Positions 26,389 through 35,656 of a stretch of DNA of 45,905 nt are shown one piece after another. Origin of the DNA: Bacillota bacterium. Its GTDB lineage: Bacteria; Bacillota; Clostridia; Lachnospirales; Lachnospiraceae. The stretch covers positions 1 to 45,905 of the forward strand of contig JAEWYQ010000080.1 in NCBI GenBank assembly GCA_023395555.1, written 5' to 3'. The notes beneath the pieces are model-generated. The model made no database searches. It was not told the DNA's origin and saw only the letters and a list, made by a program, of their open reading frames with translations. Position 1 is the stretch's first letter, and the number at the start of each line of letters is the position of its first letter. The translations under genes were made by a program, and so were the position numbers.

Positions 26389-27906
26389 TTATTGCTTCTT
26401 AAACTCCTTGGGGCTGATTCCAACATATTTCTTAAATTTAGAATAGAAATAATCAATATTTCCATATCCCACCCGTTTGGAAACCTGATAAATCTTCAGA
26501 TTGGTTTCCGTCAGCAGACGCTTTGCATTGGCAATCCGGATATGGTCCAGCATATTATTAAAGCTTTCCCCCATCTCCTTCTTAAAGATCTTCCCCAGAT
26601 ATGCGCTGTTATAATTGAACAGCCTTGCAATCGCCTCCAGCTTCAGATCCTGGTCATAATTCTTTTCCATAAAAGCAATCATTCGCTTTACCACCACATC
26701 CGTAGTGGAAGCGCCGATGCAGTCCTTGGCTTTCAGACAATACTGCTCCACCAGCTCCATGAGCCCTTCCAGGCTCTCCACATGCTTGATGCCCTCAATA
26801 AGCTGGTCAAAATCCGGAAGCTCCTCCTGCTTATTCTCATATCTGCGCTCCAGAATGCTGTGCAGCAGAACCATGTTATGTATCACCAGAACCTTAATCT
26901 CCGCTTCCTTCATCAGCCGGTTTTTATAATTATTCTTCAGATCCCGCAGCACCTGCCGGATGGCTTCCGAATCCCCAATCTCAATGAGGCTGAACAGCTG
27001 ATCCGTAAAATTGCCGACCTCATTCATTCCCATTTGATTCAGGATCTCAATGCTCACCGCTTCATTGTCCCTGTAAAGAAATTCATACTCGGACAAGAGC
27101 TTCGCGCACTCATAGGAGAAGCTTAAATCCTCCCAATTGGCCACATCATGCCCGATCGCAATAAAGACGCTCTCCCCTGTAATCCGCTTCATTCTTTCAT
27201 TATTCTTCAATAATATCCGGAGAACCTCCTGATAGGGCTGCCCTTTACAGATGAGAACCAGCCTGTCATCCACTTCCAGCTTATCCCCATGAGCCAGCTC
27301 CCTCAGCATGGCATCCTGGCATTCCCTGCTGAGGCCTCTGCCGCCCGCCGGATCAGAGTTTCTTGCACTAATGATTGCCGTGCAAAAGGAATGATAATTA
27401 AAGTCCATGCCATAGAGCCTGATCTCCCGGCGCAGGGTCTCTTTGTCCGCGGAATGCTGGAGCAGACGGTGCAGCACCTCCTGCCTTGCCTTCAGCTCGC
27501 TCAGAGTATAATAATCATCCAGATTCTTCTTGGCATCCAGCTCATCCAGAACCTCCCGCATATTCTCCAGAAGCTCATCCTCATCAATGGGTTTGAGCAG
27601 ATAGGCACGCACTCCAAGATTGACCGCTGACTTGGCAAATTCAAAATCCGAATAACCGGTCAGGATAATGAATTTTCCTTCAAAGCCTTCCTTTTTGGCT
27701 TCCCGAATCAGTTCAATGCCGCTCATCCCCGGCATCTTCACATCCACAAGAACCAGATCCGGCAGATATTCCAGAACCTTCCGCAGACCATCCTTTCCGT
27801 CCAGTCCCTCCGCACATATCTGGAAATTATAGTCCTCCCAGGGAATCAGCTGTTTAATTCCCGTTCTGACCACCGGTTCATCATCAATTATCATTAACTG
27901 ATACAT
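26389..27906 (-). CDS. AraC-type response regulator (YesN-like), no kinase nearby
   Basis: 505 residues. Residues 1-120 are a receiver domain with acidic pocket (IIDDE), phospho-acceptor Asp55 in LVLVDVKMPG and a Thr/Lys pair (LTGYSDF, LLKPID). A long helical linker follows, then a C-terminal AraC DNA-binding domain (about 405-505): LEAIARLFNYNSAYLGKIFK and VGYGNIDYFYSKFKKYVGIS. Such YesN proteins normally pair with a YesM membrane sensor kinase and activate sugar-uptake genes; none is in the window. ATG at 27906 has AAGGAG upstream. It starts 24 nt after the GH95 gene and ends 121 nt before YicI, so it probably regulates those enzymes. Confidence 0.92.
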   Translation of the reverse strand: MYQLMIIDDEPVVRTGIKQLIPWEDYNFQICAEGLDGKDGLRKVLEYLPDLVLVDVKMPGMSGIELIREAKKEGFEGKFIILTGYSDFEFAKSAVNLGVRAYLLKPIDEDELLENMREVLDELDAKKNLDDYYTLSELKARQEVLHRLLQHSADKETLRREIRLYGMDFNYHSFCTAIISARNSDPAGGRGLSRECQDAMLRELAHGDKLEVDDRLVLICKGQPYQEVLRILLKNNERMKRITGESVFIAIGHDVANWEDLSFSYECAKLLSEYEFLYRDNEAVSIEILNQMGMNEVGNFTDQLFSLIEIGDSEAIRQVLRDLKNNYKNRLMKEAEIKVLVIHNMVLLHSILERRYENKQEELPDFDQLIEGIKHVESLEGLMELVEQYCLKAKDCIGASTTDVVVKRMIAFMEKNYDQDLKLEAIARLFNYNSAYLGKIFKKEMGESFNNMLDHIRIANAKRLLTETNLKIYQVSKRVGYGNIDYFYSKFKKYVGISPKEFKKQ

Positions 27907-27929
27907 GGCCGCTCCTTTCCCTGAATCAC

Positions 27930-30221
27930 TTATCCTTCCTCCCGTGTCAGAAAATAGATACGATCTTTCACCATATGGAAGATCAGCCTGCTGCCCTCCA
28001 TCCGAAAGCCGACTTCATTGCCCCAGCTGTCACGAATACAATATTTCTGATTCACTTCTTTAATTACGCAGTCACGATCGGTCAGCGACAGAATCTTTGC
28101 TTTGACCAGCTTATTGTCCGTCCATTCCATATCCACGGTAAATCCGCCCCTGGCTCTCAGCCCGGTCACCTCGCCGCTCTTCCACACGCTGGGCAATGCC
28201 GGCAGAAAATGAAGCTCTTCATAATAGCTCTGCAGCAGCATCTCCAGAATCGCCGCCGTTCCGCCAAGGTTTCCGTCAATCTGGAATATTCTCGGAGGAT
28301 GAAGATCCAGCAGGCTGTCCGTGGCAAAATCACCGATCAGTCTTCGGATATGCTCCCAAGCCAGATCCCCTTCTCCAAATCTTGCATACAAACAGGCAAC
28401 CCAGGCACGGCTCCAGCCGGTGTAGCCGCCTCCGGCCAGAAGGCGCCGTTCCAGGGATACCCTGGCCGCCCGGAAAAGCTCCGGTGTCCGCTCCCGGTCA
28501 ATCTGCTCCCCCGGAAACACCCCGAACAGATGGGATACATGACGGTGAGCCGGCTCTACCTCTTCAAATTCCTGATTCCATTCTAACAGCTGTCCCTGGG
28601 TGCCGATCTGCAAGGGAGGAAGATTCTTAAGTATCTCATCCCATACCTGGATTTTATCCGCGTCCTTTCCCAGAAGCCTGGCCGCGGCAATGGCATGACT
28701 CAGCAAATCCATAATCAACTGAACATCGGACGAAGAGGACACACAGATGGTGACCGGATATTCTCCTCCTCCGGCAAACCGGTTCTCCGGAGACTGGGAG
28801 GGCATTACCTGATAGATTCCCTTCTCGTCCCGGACCAGAAAATCCTCATAAAAGGCTGCCGCCTCTTTAATAAAGGGATAGGCCCGATTCTCCAGGAATT
28901 CCAGATCCTGACCGTATTCATAATGCCACCACAGGTGCTGTGACATCCAGGCGGCAACCCCAACCCATACGGACCAGCCAAAGGTCTCCGGAGTAGCACA
29001 GCCCCATACATCGGAGGACAGGGGCAGCCAGATCCCGCCGCAGCCGAAGAGCTTTCGGGCAGCTTCCCTGCCATAGGGGATCATTTTCTCCAAATATACC
29101 GTCAGAGACTCCGTATAATCCTCCAGATGGCCGTTCTCTGCGGGCCAGTAATTCATCTGCAGATTGATATCATAATGATAATCACAATCCCAGGCAGGCA
29201 TCAGATCCTGATTCCATTTTCCCTGAAGATTGGCCGGCAGCTCTCCGTTGGCAGAGGATGCACAGAGAAGATATCTGCCATAATTAAAATACAGCAGGGG
29301 AAGGGTCACATCATCCTTACCCTCCCGGTATGCCTTAATCCGTTCATTGGTGGGGATATTCGGCTCCCCTCCGGAGATATTCAGAGAAAGCCTCCCGTAA
29401 TTCTTTTCATGCTCAACCATATTTTCTTTATAGAGACGATTCCAGGGCTTCACCGGAAGCGGATTCCTTCTGCATTCCTCCAGAGGCGTTTCCCCCTTCA
29501 CATCCGTTCCTATATTAAGAAATACAAGAATTTCCTTTGTATTCTCCACCCTGATTTTATTCCCGTCCATGGGATAGATCCTTCCGCCCCGGATCTTAAA
29601 ATCCGCCTTTACACAGAACTTCATCCCCTGATGAAAGGCCCCGTGCAGGATCATGGTGGCATTGCCCAGATCATGGGTGACGGTGTAGCGGGGATCCGGC
29701 AGACGATCCAGCCAGAAGGAGCCGCTGATCTCCTCTTCCCTGGCATAGATCCGGGTGATGATGACATCCTCGATCAGATGTCCGATCACCGTCCGGGAGA
29801 TGTTTCGTTCCCCCGCGCGATAGGACACCTTTACCCTGGCCCGTTCCAGATCCAGATCTCTTCTGTAGTTTGTAACCTCTCCCTGGTCAAGGGTATAGCA
29901 AAAATCCCCCGCCGGCTGATAAGAATCCTCCATGGAAGGCCTGCCGCTGATTCCGCCGTTGCCTCCCCAGGCTTCATTGGCAAGAAGAGTAGCCTCTTCA
30001 TATTTCTCTTCCTTCAAAAGCTTTCTGACCTGGGGTAAGAAGGAACTGCGGTCTTCATTTTTACGGTCCTTATGTTGTCCCAGACAAAGCCACTCATGGT
30101 TCAGAGCAATTCTCTCCTCTTCGATTCCGCCCAGCACCATTCCGGCCAGCCTCCCCGTACCGATGGGCAGTCCACTCTGCCAGTCATCTGCCGGAGTTGT
30201 GTACCACAATGTATGATTCAA
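27930..30221 (-). CDS. GH95 alpha-L-fucosidase
   Basis: About 763 residues, no signal peptide. GH95 enzymes hydrolyse alpha-1,2-linked fucose (xyloglucan side chains or host glycans); some act on galactose. The N-terminal beta domain starts [20 protein letters not shown]; the catalytic barrel has [20 protein letters not shown] with [20 protein letters not shown] for the acid Glu, and [20 protein letters not shown] for the catalytic Asp region. The likely start is TTG at 30221, 7 nt after GGAGG; an in-frame TTG at 30239 precedes that ribosome site and is unlikely. First gene of a three-gene unit with the response regulator and YicI. Fucose plus xylose removal suggests fucosylated xyloglucan fragments as substrate. 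Confidence 0.92.
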   Translation of the reverse strand: MNHTLWYTTPADDWQSGLPIGTGRLAGMVLGGIEEERIALNHEWLCLGQHKDRKNEDRSSFLPQVRKLLKEEKYEEATLLANEAWGGNGGISGRPSMEDSYQPAGDFCYTLDQGEVTNYRRDLDLERARVKVSYRAGERNISRTVIGHLIEDVIITRIYAREEEISGSFWLDRLPDPRYTVTHDLGNATMILHGAFHQGMKFCVKADFKIRGGRIYPMDGNKIRVENTKEILVFLNIGTDVKGETPLEECRRNPLPVKPWNRLYKENMVEHEKNYGRLSLNISGGEPNIPTNERIKAYREGKDDVTLPLLYFNYGRYLLCASSANGELPANLQGKWNQDLMPAWDCDYHYDINLQMNYWPAENGHLEDYTESLTVYLEKMIPYGREAARKLFGCGGIWLPLSSDVWGCATPETFGWSVWVGVAAWMSQHLWWHYEYGQDLEFLENRAYPFIKEAAAFYEDFLVRDEKGIYQVMPSQSPENRFAGGGEYPVTICVSSSSDVQLIMDLLSHAIAAARLLGKDADKIQVWDEILKNLPPLQIGTQGQLLEWNQEFEEVEPAHRHVSHLFGVFPGEQIDRERTPELFRAARVSLERRLLAGGGYTGWSRAWVACLYARFGEGDLAWEHIRRLIGDFATDSLLDLHPPRIFQIDGNLGGTAAILEMLLQSYYEELHFLPALPSVWKSGEVTGLRARGGFTVDMEWTDNKLVKAKILSLTDRDCVIKEVNQKYCIRDSWGNEVGFRMEGSRLIFHMVKDRIYFLTREEG

Positions 30222-30248
30222 GCTGTTTCCTCCAATCAATCTTCACTA

Positions 30249-30282
30249 AAAAGCGCAGAAGAAGTGCTTTTTATTTATTATA
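30249..30282 (-). promoter_or_regulatory. GH95 promoter -10 box and leader hairpin
   Basis: On the minus strand a perfect TATAAT (30277-30282) has only a weak -35 match. About 10 nt further on an AAAAAGCAC/GCGCTTTTT stem with a TTCTTCT loop ends in a short T-run, near the expected transcript start. It could act as a leader attenuator; the stem is short and AT-rich. Confidence 0.35.
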
Positions 30283-30368
30283 GCCCAGGCAGGGCGATAT
30301 TTTAACACTAATTTTTTAATCTGAATCACTGGGAATATTATAGAAGTATCAAGATAAAAAGGGGGGCA

Positions 30369-31103
30369 TCAGGACAGGCCGTTCAATACCCTTTTTAAAG
30401 TTCTCCAATCGGGCAGAAAACGGTCCATATAACCCTTAAAGACAGAATTATGACTCTTTTCCAACAAATGCACCAGCTCGTGCACCACAACATATTCCAA
30501 GCATTCAAAGGGCTTTCCGGCCAGCTGCAGATTCAGGCAGATTCTCCCCGTGCGGATATTACAGCTTCCCCATCTGGTCTTCATATCCCGAATGACAAAG
30601 CTTCCCGCCCGGACTCCTATAACCTTCTCCCACTTCTCTATCAGCCGGGGGATCTCCGCCTCCAGCAGTTCCCTATACCACTGGTGTAGAATCCTCCTCC
30701 GGGCTTCCATGGTGCTGCCGGGCCTTATCCAAAGAATCACTTTCTCCTTCGCCGGATCAGAAGGGCTATAGGATGCCCGGTTATGATCCGACGGCTCAAA
30801 GGATGCTTTGGAGCGAAAGGAACCTTCTCTCACCTCCAGCCGGAAAGGCCTTCCCCATACGAATATCTCATCCCCTGTAACATATTCCGTTTCCCGGAGG
30901 AGGGGAAGACAGCTGATCTTGGCCTGCTGCCGCAGAATCCACTCCAGCCTGCCCAACACAAAGCGGCGGATTACCTCCTCGTTCATTCTCAGCGGCGCAG
31001 AGATATGAACTCTTCCATCCGGGGGAAGGACCCGGAGATACATATTCTTAATTCGCTTTCTTTCCAGCTCTGCCGTTATTCCATTGATGTCAATCTGCTT
31101 CAT
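30369..31103 (-). CDS. YgjP-like zinc metallopeptidase
   Basis: About 244 residues. The C-terminal half carries VVVHELVHLLEKSHNSVFKG, with HELVH as zinc-binding and catalytic residues and a third His further on; IRDMKTRWGSCNIRTGRICL before it is the typical TRWGSC motif of the YgjP/DUF45 family. The N-terminal part is the usual beta domain (RIKNMYLRVLPPDGRVHISA). Cellular role of the family is not well known. ATG at 31103 is taken over a GTG at 31124; the ribosome site is weak in both cases. The gene follows the NYN-protein gene after about 100 nt holding two small hairpins and may be transcribed with it. Confidence 0.88.
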   Translation of the reverse strand: MKQIDINGITAELERKRIKNMYLRVLPPDGRVHISAPLRMNEEVIRRFVLGRLEWILRQQAKISCLPLLRETEYVTGDEIFVWGRPFRLEVREGSFRSKASFEPSDHNRASYSPSDPAKEKVILWIRPGSTMEARRRILHQWYRELLEAEIPRLIEKWEKVIGVRAGSFVIRDMKTRWGSCNIRTGRICLNLQLAGKPFECLEYVVVHELVHLLEKSHNSVFKGYMDRFLPDWRTLKRVLNGLS

Positions 31104-31156
31104 CTTTATACCCGTGCATATCACAAGCTTTGCTTGTGATACTGCTTCAATAAAGA

Positions 31157-31181
31157 GTTTGAAAGTGGTTTTCTTTCAAAC
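31157..31181 (-). terminator. Hairpin after the NYN-domain gene
   Basis: A perfect 9-bp stem GTTTGAAAG/CTTTCAAAC with a 7-nt loop lies about 27 nt after the stop of the NYN-domain gene; only a short T-rich stretch (CTCTTTATT) follows on the minus strand. A second 9-bp stem (31119-31139) has no T-tract. Partial terminator at best. Confidence 0.35.
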
Positions 31182-31207
31182 TTCGCTCCCATGTTTCTTG
31201 ATACAAT

Positions 31208-32134
31208 TTATTTCTTCTTCCTGCGTCTTCTGCGGGAGGCCGCTGGTTTACCCTCCTGTGCCTTTACCGTACCCTTGCTCTCTTTATCGGTACGGAGGGT
31301 AACCCACATGGAGCTGCCGCCCTTGCCGTCCGAGTTAATCTCAAGAAAATCAAATTTTTTAAGAAATTTGGACAGCTTGGTATCACCATAGTTGCGGACG
31401 TCAAAATCGGGATACCGTTTCACCAGACGGCTTCCCAGCTCACCCATATTCACTCTCTGGCCGTCTTCATCCACTTCATTCATGATCTTAAGAATAGCAG
31501 CCTGAACCACACTGATATCCGTCATGTTCTTGCCCGCATCTCCGTTATCAGAAGGAAGGAGACTCTTCCCTTTTGCTTCCGCATCCGTCTCCTTGTCCTC
31601 CTTATCCTTCTTAAGCTCCGGCTTGCCCGCCTTCTCCGGCTCCTGCACCGGTCCGGCTTTCCCGCGGACCACCTCCAGCTCCATGCTCTTCTTGTCGCTC
31701 TCAGCCAGCACATCCAGGTATTTAAATTGATTACAGGCGGCAATAAAGGGCTTCGGAGTCTTGCGCTCTCCCATTCCCACCACCAGCATTCCGGATTCCC
31801 GCAGCCGGGAAGCCAGCTTTGTGAAATCGCTGTCACTGGAAACAACGCAAAAGCCCTCCACATTTCCGGAATACAGAATATCCATTGCATCTATGATCAT
31901 CGCTGAATCAGTAGCATTCTTACCGACGGTGTATCCATATTGCTGTACCGGTGTTACGGAATTCTCCAACAGCACATCCTTCCAGGATACCGCTGCCGGC
32001 TTTGTCCAATCACCGTAAATTCTTTTGTAAGTGGCAACCCCATAATTGGCAATCTCATCCAGAATATATTTAATATACTTCGCGGAAACATTATCCGCAT
32101 CAATTAGTACCGCAAAACGCTTTTCTCCTAACAT
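31208..32134 (-). CDS. NYN-domain (LabA/DUF88-type) protein with OST-HTH/LOTUS domain
   Basis: 308 residues. Residues 1-150 form a PIN-like NYN nuclease fold: FAVLIDADNVSAKYIKYILD with its acidic residues, KNATDSAMIIDAMDILYS and FCVVSSDSDFTKLASRLRES with the conserved Asp residues of the active site. A Lys/Glu-rich low-complexity linker (about 165-210) follows, then an OST-HTH/LOTUS RNA-binding domain (about 215-290) and a basic tail SRRRRRKKK. Such proteins are thought to cut or bind structured RNA. ATG at 32134 follows GGGAGG; an extended frame to 32179 is not supported. No obvious partner; it is divergent from the small membrane protein gene. Confidence 0.9.
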   Translation of the reverse strand: MLGEKRFAVLIDADNVSAKYIKYILDEIANYGVATYKRIYGDWTKPAAVSWKDVLLENSVTPVQQYGYTVGKNATDSAMIIDAMDILYSGNVEGFCVVSSDSDFTKLASRLRESGMLVVGMGERKTPKPFIAACNQFKYLDVLAESDKKSMELEVVRGKAGPVQEPEKAGKPELKKDKEDKETDAEAKGKSLLPSDNGDAGKNMTDISVVQAAILKIMNEVDEDGQRVNMGELGSRLVKRYPDFDVRNYGDTKLSKFLKKFDFLEINSDGKGGSSMWVTLRTDKESKGTVKAQEGKPAASRRRRRKKK

Positions 32135-32298
32135 CCTTCCCCTCCCTATTCTTAGACTGCCTGTACCGCAATCTCTCATAACTTTATTTTACCCCGAATA
32201 AATTCATCTGTAAACCATATTTAAATTATGAAAAAAATAAACACCTACTTGATTAATTATCCATATACTGGTAATCATTTTATCAAGGAGGTGTATTT

Positions 32299-32661
32299 AT
32301 GATAGCATTTGTAAAAAACCACAGTCTGATTATACAAAAGAAAAAATTCATCCTTTTATATCTGCTCAACATGACCGACATTCTGTTTACCGTTCTGCTG
32401 CTTCAGACCGGTTATTTTAAAGAAGCCAATATTTTTATGGCAAAGATCGTTGTTAACCCGGTTGCCGGGGTGTTGCTTAAGATGCTGCTGCCGGCTCTGA
32501 TGCTGGGCTATTTATACCGGCAATTACAGGAGGACGACGAGGAGCAGTTACGGGTTTCCAATATTGCCGTTAATTTTTCGCTGACCGTCTACACGCTGGT
32601 GAATCTCTCCCATCTTGTGTGGACTGCCCTGCTGCCCTATTTTATGTACTTAAACCGATGA
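32299..32661 (+). CDS. Small DUF5658-like membrane protein
   Basis: 120 residues with three to four hydrophobic segments: KFILLYLLNMTDILFTVLLL, the PVAGVLLKMLLPALMLGYLY region and LTVYTLVNLSHLVWTALLPY. An acidic cytoplasmic loop (QEDDEEQLR) separates the second and third. It resembles DUF5658, a family of unknown function whose NxxD motif (NMTD) is visible at the first helix. ATG is preceded by AAGGAGGTG with good spacing. Monocistronic by appearance: divergent from the NYN gene and convergent with the HAD gene. Confidence 0.75.
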   Translation: MIAFVKNHSLIIQKKKFILLYLLNMTDILFTVLLLQTGYFKEANIFMAKIVVNPVAGVLLKMLLPALMLGYLYRQLQEDDEEQLRVSNIAVNFSLTVYTLVNLSHLVWTALLPYFMYLNR

Positions 32662-32701
32662 CTCTATCTATAAACGGAGGGAAACAAAGGATAGCCCAGG
32701 A

Positions 32702-33427
32702 TCAGAGGACATTTCTACGATCAGGCAGCCCCGATATCCAGATGAGCAAATCATCAAAATCACCCTGCTGGTATCCTGTAATGTCCTGATCCTCCGGGCA
32801 GATCAGACAATCCTTCAGCAAATAAGTGTCCATCCCCAGTTTAGCGGCACACATATCATCTTTCACATCATTGCCGATCATGATGCATTCTTCGGCGGTC
32901 TTCCCCAGCACCTCCATTACCTGGGTATAATACTGCAAGCCTGGTTTACAATAGCTGCTGTTCTCATAGGTTGTGATTAGTTCAAAGTCTGCCGGATCAA
33001 GGTCTGCCCAGCCAAGCCTGGCATACGTTGCCACCCTGGGAAACAAGGGATTCGTAGCAAGGGCAACCGTATATCCTTTTTCCTTCAAAATCCGGATACA
33101 CTCCCTGGCATTGGGATGGGAGGAGGTTGTGTCCCTTGCCGCCTGGAATTCATTCCGATAGAATTCATCAAAAAACGGCTCCAGTTCTCTCCCCGTCTCC
33201 CCCGTTGCGGCAATAAAGGTCTCCCAAAAACGCTGCTCATTGGTCATGGTCCCGTCATTCTTCAGCATCGCTATTGTTCCCGCCCACACTGCTTTTATCA
33301 GTTTCTCCGAATCATAGCCATGGGCATTGAATTTGCCCGCCAGGGCCTTGAAATAAGTATTCATAAACAACTCCTGGTCCGGCATGGGCAACAGGGTTCC
33401 GTCCAAATCAAAGATACAGGTATTCAT
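32702..33427 (-). CDS. HAD-superfamily phosphatase
   Basis: 241 residues. All four HAD motifs can be seen: FDLDGTLL at the N-terminus with the catalytic Asp pair, ATN near residue 123, Lys in YCKPGLQYY, and IGNDVKDDMCAAKLGM with the acidic metal ligands. A helical cap lies after motif I, so it is a C1-type phosphohydrolase. The substrate is unknown; family members act on sugar phosphates, nucleotides or phosphoglycolate. ATG follows GAGGAG. The gene appears to be transcribed alone, separated from the DUF6179-like gene by a gap with a long palindrome. Confidence 0.9.
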   Translation of the reverse strand: MNTCIFDLDGTLLPMPDQELFMNTYFKALAGKFNAHGYDSEKLIKAVWAGTIAMLKNDGTMTNEQRFWETFIAATGETGRELEPFFDEFYRNEFQAARDTTSSHPNARECIRILKEKGYTVALATNPLFPRVATYARLGWADLDPADFELITTYENSSYCKPGLQYYTQVMEVLGKTAEECIMIGNDVKDDMCAAKLGMDTYLLKDCLICPEDQDITGYQQGDFDDLLIWISGLPDRRNVL

Positions 33428-33450
33428 AGTGAGCTCCTCTCGCAGTACTG

Positions 33451-33533
33451 TGACAGCTTTTTGTGCAGGGAGAGTTCTCTAAGAGCTAAGAATAAGGCTC
33501 TGAGCAAACTCTCCCTGCACAAGAAAACTGTCA
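33451..33533. repeat. 83-bp imperfect palindromic element
   Basis: Outer arms of about 26 bp (33451-33476 and 33507-33533) share TTGTGCAGGGAGAGTT on one side and the complement on the other, with two small mismatches near the base. The inner part CTCTAAGAGC/GGCTCTGAG can also pair. It lies between the DUF6179-like gene's end and the HAD gene's start with no T-tract, so it looks like a folded dispersed element rather than a terminator. The rest of 33534-33628 shows nothing distinctive. Confidence 0.7.
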
Positions 33534-33628
33534 TATGTTTAATTTTCCATTATGCCCATACTACCAAATTCAAGCCCCGGATGCAATCCTTTTATAAAAA
33601 TTAATATTCCGGCTGCAATTCGGCAATA

Positions 33629-34999
33629 TCATGAATCCAGGCTTTCCTCCTCCTGAAGCTGAAACAGCTCTTTCTCCCATTCAGACCGAGGCTCATATTC
33701 CTCCTCACGGATGTTTCCATTCGCCGAAAGACACCCTTCTGCCAATATACTCTTCCGCAGCAGAGCAACCTCGTTGGGGCCAAGGAGCCGATACACTCCG
33801 GCATACTCCTCCGGATAAAAGCATTCTTCTAAAAGCTCGGTTAAATCCGCTATACTCCCCACCTTTTCCTGTATCAGACGAACCTTAGCCTCCAATTTTC
33901 CTGTCTCTCTGATCTCATCAATCAACGCTCTCAGCCGCTCATCCTCCATGGGTTCTCCCGTATAAAGCTTTTCTTCCGGCTCTTCCTCCCTATCCATATA
34001 CAGGAAGAGTTTCTCCAATGAATTGGTATCAAGATGAGATTGAAGACGTATCGCCAGATTCGGTACGAAGCCTTGAATATAATCCGTTTCTTCCTGGGAT
34101 AGCAGCAGAAGTTCACCCATCCGCGCCACTGTACCCCGAAGAAACCTCTGCATTTCCTCTCTGCTGCCCGGCAATCTCCGGCCGTACTCCTCATTATGAA
34201 AGATACCGCCGTCCTTTAACAGCTCCATAAGCTCTTCGATCTCTCCCTTGGAAAGGAGCGGCTCCCAAAGTCCCTTGTCCAACATCACACAACCGATAGC
34301 ATTTATTGTTGCCAGTTCACACAGATTGATCAGTAAATGACGTGCCTCCCGGTCATAGCTGTCAGCCAGGCGTTGAACCGCCTCCCTGGAAAATCTGCTC
34401 AGGATACTATCCTCTATCGTAAGGCGTTTCAAATATTCATATATATATTCTACCCCCAAATAATCCTGCATGGCATACATCAGCGGATAATCTATGCTCC
34501 CCGGTGTCTCATGGGCTCCGTATTCGATGTCATAATCATGAAAGAATTCCGGTATTCCATGATATACGGTATCCTCATAGGCAATGCTGTCCCATTTGCG
34601 ATCCTTTTTCTGCAGCTTTGTCAGGAGCCGCAATGCTTCCTCCCGATAATCGGTGACAAGCTTCATTCCCCGGTAAAATAATGCTTCCGGTGTCCCCTGC
34701 TTCAATTGATCCAGCTTATTTTGCATATCCGGAATGGTCTTTAAATAAATTCCCATATGATAGGTGATGGACTGCAGCAGCTCCTGGGCTTTCTCCACAG
34801 GGACGGAGCTGCTCTCTGCATTGGTATAACGTTCCACTTCTTTGGTCATAAGGTGAATCAGCCCGTACTGAAGCTTCTGTGTCTGCTGCTCCGTAAGCTG
34901 CTTCTGCTCCACTGCCGCCTGCAGCAGGGTTTGAAAATAATACTTTTGGTCCAGTATCCCCTCTTCTATTCCATTCCCAGCCGTATTCAGATAATCCAT
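33629..34999 (-). CDS. DUF6179-like protein of unknown function
   Basis: 456 residues, almost entirely helical by appearance, with no signal peptide or membrane segment, so cytoplasmic. I recall DUF6179 as paired with DUF6323 in Lachnospiraceae; the assignment is from memory. Recognisable stretches: GILDQKYYFQTLLQAAVEQK near the N-terminus and EYGAHETPGSIDYPLMYAMQ mid-protein. Many Glu/Leu heptad-like stretches suggest a coiled or repeat-helical scaffold; no catalytic motif was found. ATG at 34999 is chosen because GGAGG lies 7 nt upstream; the open frame extends to 35074 without support. It follows the DUF6323-like gene by 71 nt and forms an operon with it. Confidence 0.7.
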   Translation of the reverse strand: MDYLNTAGNGIEEGILDQKYYFQTLLQAAVEQKQLTEQQTQKLQYGLIHLMTKEVERYTNAESSSVPVEKAQELLQSITYHMGIYLKTIPDMQNKLDQLKQGTPEALFYRGMKLVTDYREEALRLLTKLQKKDRKWDSIAYEDTVYHGIPEFFHDYDIEYGAHETPGSIDYPLMYAMQDYLGVEYIYEYLKRLTIEDSILSRFSREAVQRLADSYDREARHLLINLCELATINAIGCVMLDKGLWEPLLSKGEIEELMELLKDGGIFHNEEYGRRLPGSREEMQRFLRGTVARMGELLLLSQEETDYIQGFVPNLAIRLQSHLDTNSLEKLFLYMDREEEPEEKLYTGEPMEDERLRALIDEIRETGKLEAKVRLIQEKVGSIADLTELLEECFYPEEYAGVYRLLGPNEVALLRKSILAEGCLSANGNIREEEYEPRSEWEKELFQLQEEESLDS

Positions 35000-35070
35000 A
35001 TGTTTTCCTCCATACTTTTGTTTATCCCTGTCATCTGCCTTCCCAGGCATCACTTCCGCTTCCTTCAATC

Positions 35071-35583
35071 TCATTCTCCCCCATCCCAGTCAAGAAAATC
35101 GATATAATTATCTTCATATCCGTCCGATGCCCGGTATTCCTGAGTTCCATAGCGGATATCACGGCAATGGTTCTCCAGCATGGTAGTCTGAAGGTATTCG
35201 ACAGACCCCTGGCAGACATCTTCATAGTACAGCTTCATTAAATGAATCAGCTCATCATCGGGAAGCTCCTCCTGTGCCTCTCCTTTAAAATAATAAAAGC
35301 ATTCCTGAAGCTGTATCAAAGTGTCCGCATAGTCATCCTGGTTCAGATAGGCCGAATCCGCAAACTCCATAATAAGCTTCTGTATTACTCCTCCTCCGAA
35401 TTCAATCCTGCCCATCTGCTCCAGTGCTTCCCTCCGGTTCTCCACAAGCCGCCCTATTTCCTGTTCAGACAGCATCAGCCCGAAACGCTGCGTATAGGGA
35501 TTACATTCCCTGATCACTGCCGCCGTCTGCTGATTCAATATCGGTGCCGGGAGCATGATAAATAGATTTTCTGCCGTTTTCAT
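35071..35583 (-). CDS. DUF6323-like protein of unknown function
   Basis: 170 residues, acidic and helical, no signal peptide. Motif-like stretches: NPYTQRFGLMLSEQEIGRLV, GGGVIQKLIMEFADSAYLNQ, and a C-terminal region rich in Asp/Glu/Tyr (YGTQEYRASDGYEDNYIDFL). The acidic tail could bind a basic partner. ATG at 35583 follows an AAGGAATGAGGAAGG stretch. First gene of a two-gene unit with the DUF6179-like gene; the fixed pairing suggests the two proteins work together. Function unknown. Confidence 0.7.
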   Translation of the reverse strand: MKTAENLFIMLPAPILNQQTAAVIRECNPYTQRFGLMLSEQEIGRLVENRREALEQMGRIEFGGGVIQKLIMEFADSAYLNQDDYADTLIQLQECFYYFKGEAQEELPDDELIHLMKLYYEDVCQGSVEYLQTTMLENHCRDIRYGTQEYRASDGYEDNYIDFLDWDGGE

Positions 35584-35621
35584 CCTTCCTCATTCCTTTC
35601 AAAAAAATTTTTAAAAAGGGG

Positions 35622-35650
35622 TTGACATCTTAGATGTTTTATGCTATCAT
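35622..35650 (+). promoter_or_regulatory. Strong orphan promoter with overlapping palindrome
   Basis: TTGACA (35622-35627) and TATCAT (35645-35650) are 17 nt apart on the plus strand, pointing away from the DUF6323-like gene. ACATCTTAGATGT (35625-35637), a perfect 13-bp palindrome, covers the end of the -35 box and the spacer, as an operator would. Confidence 0.65.
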
Positions 35651-35656
35651 TATATT

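Noticed and set aside
29127..30038. 303-codon open frame on the plus strand
   Set aside because: Antisense to the GH95 gene; no ribosome site or family resemblance.
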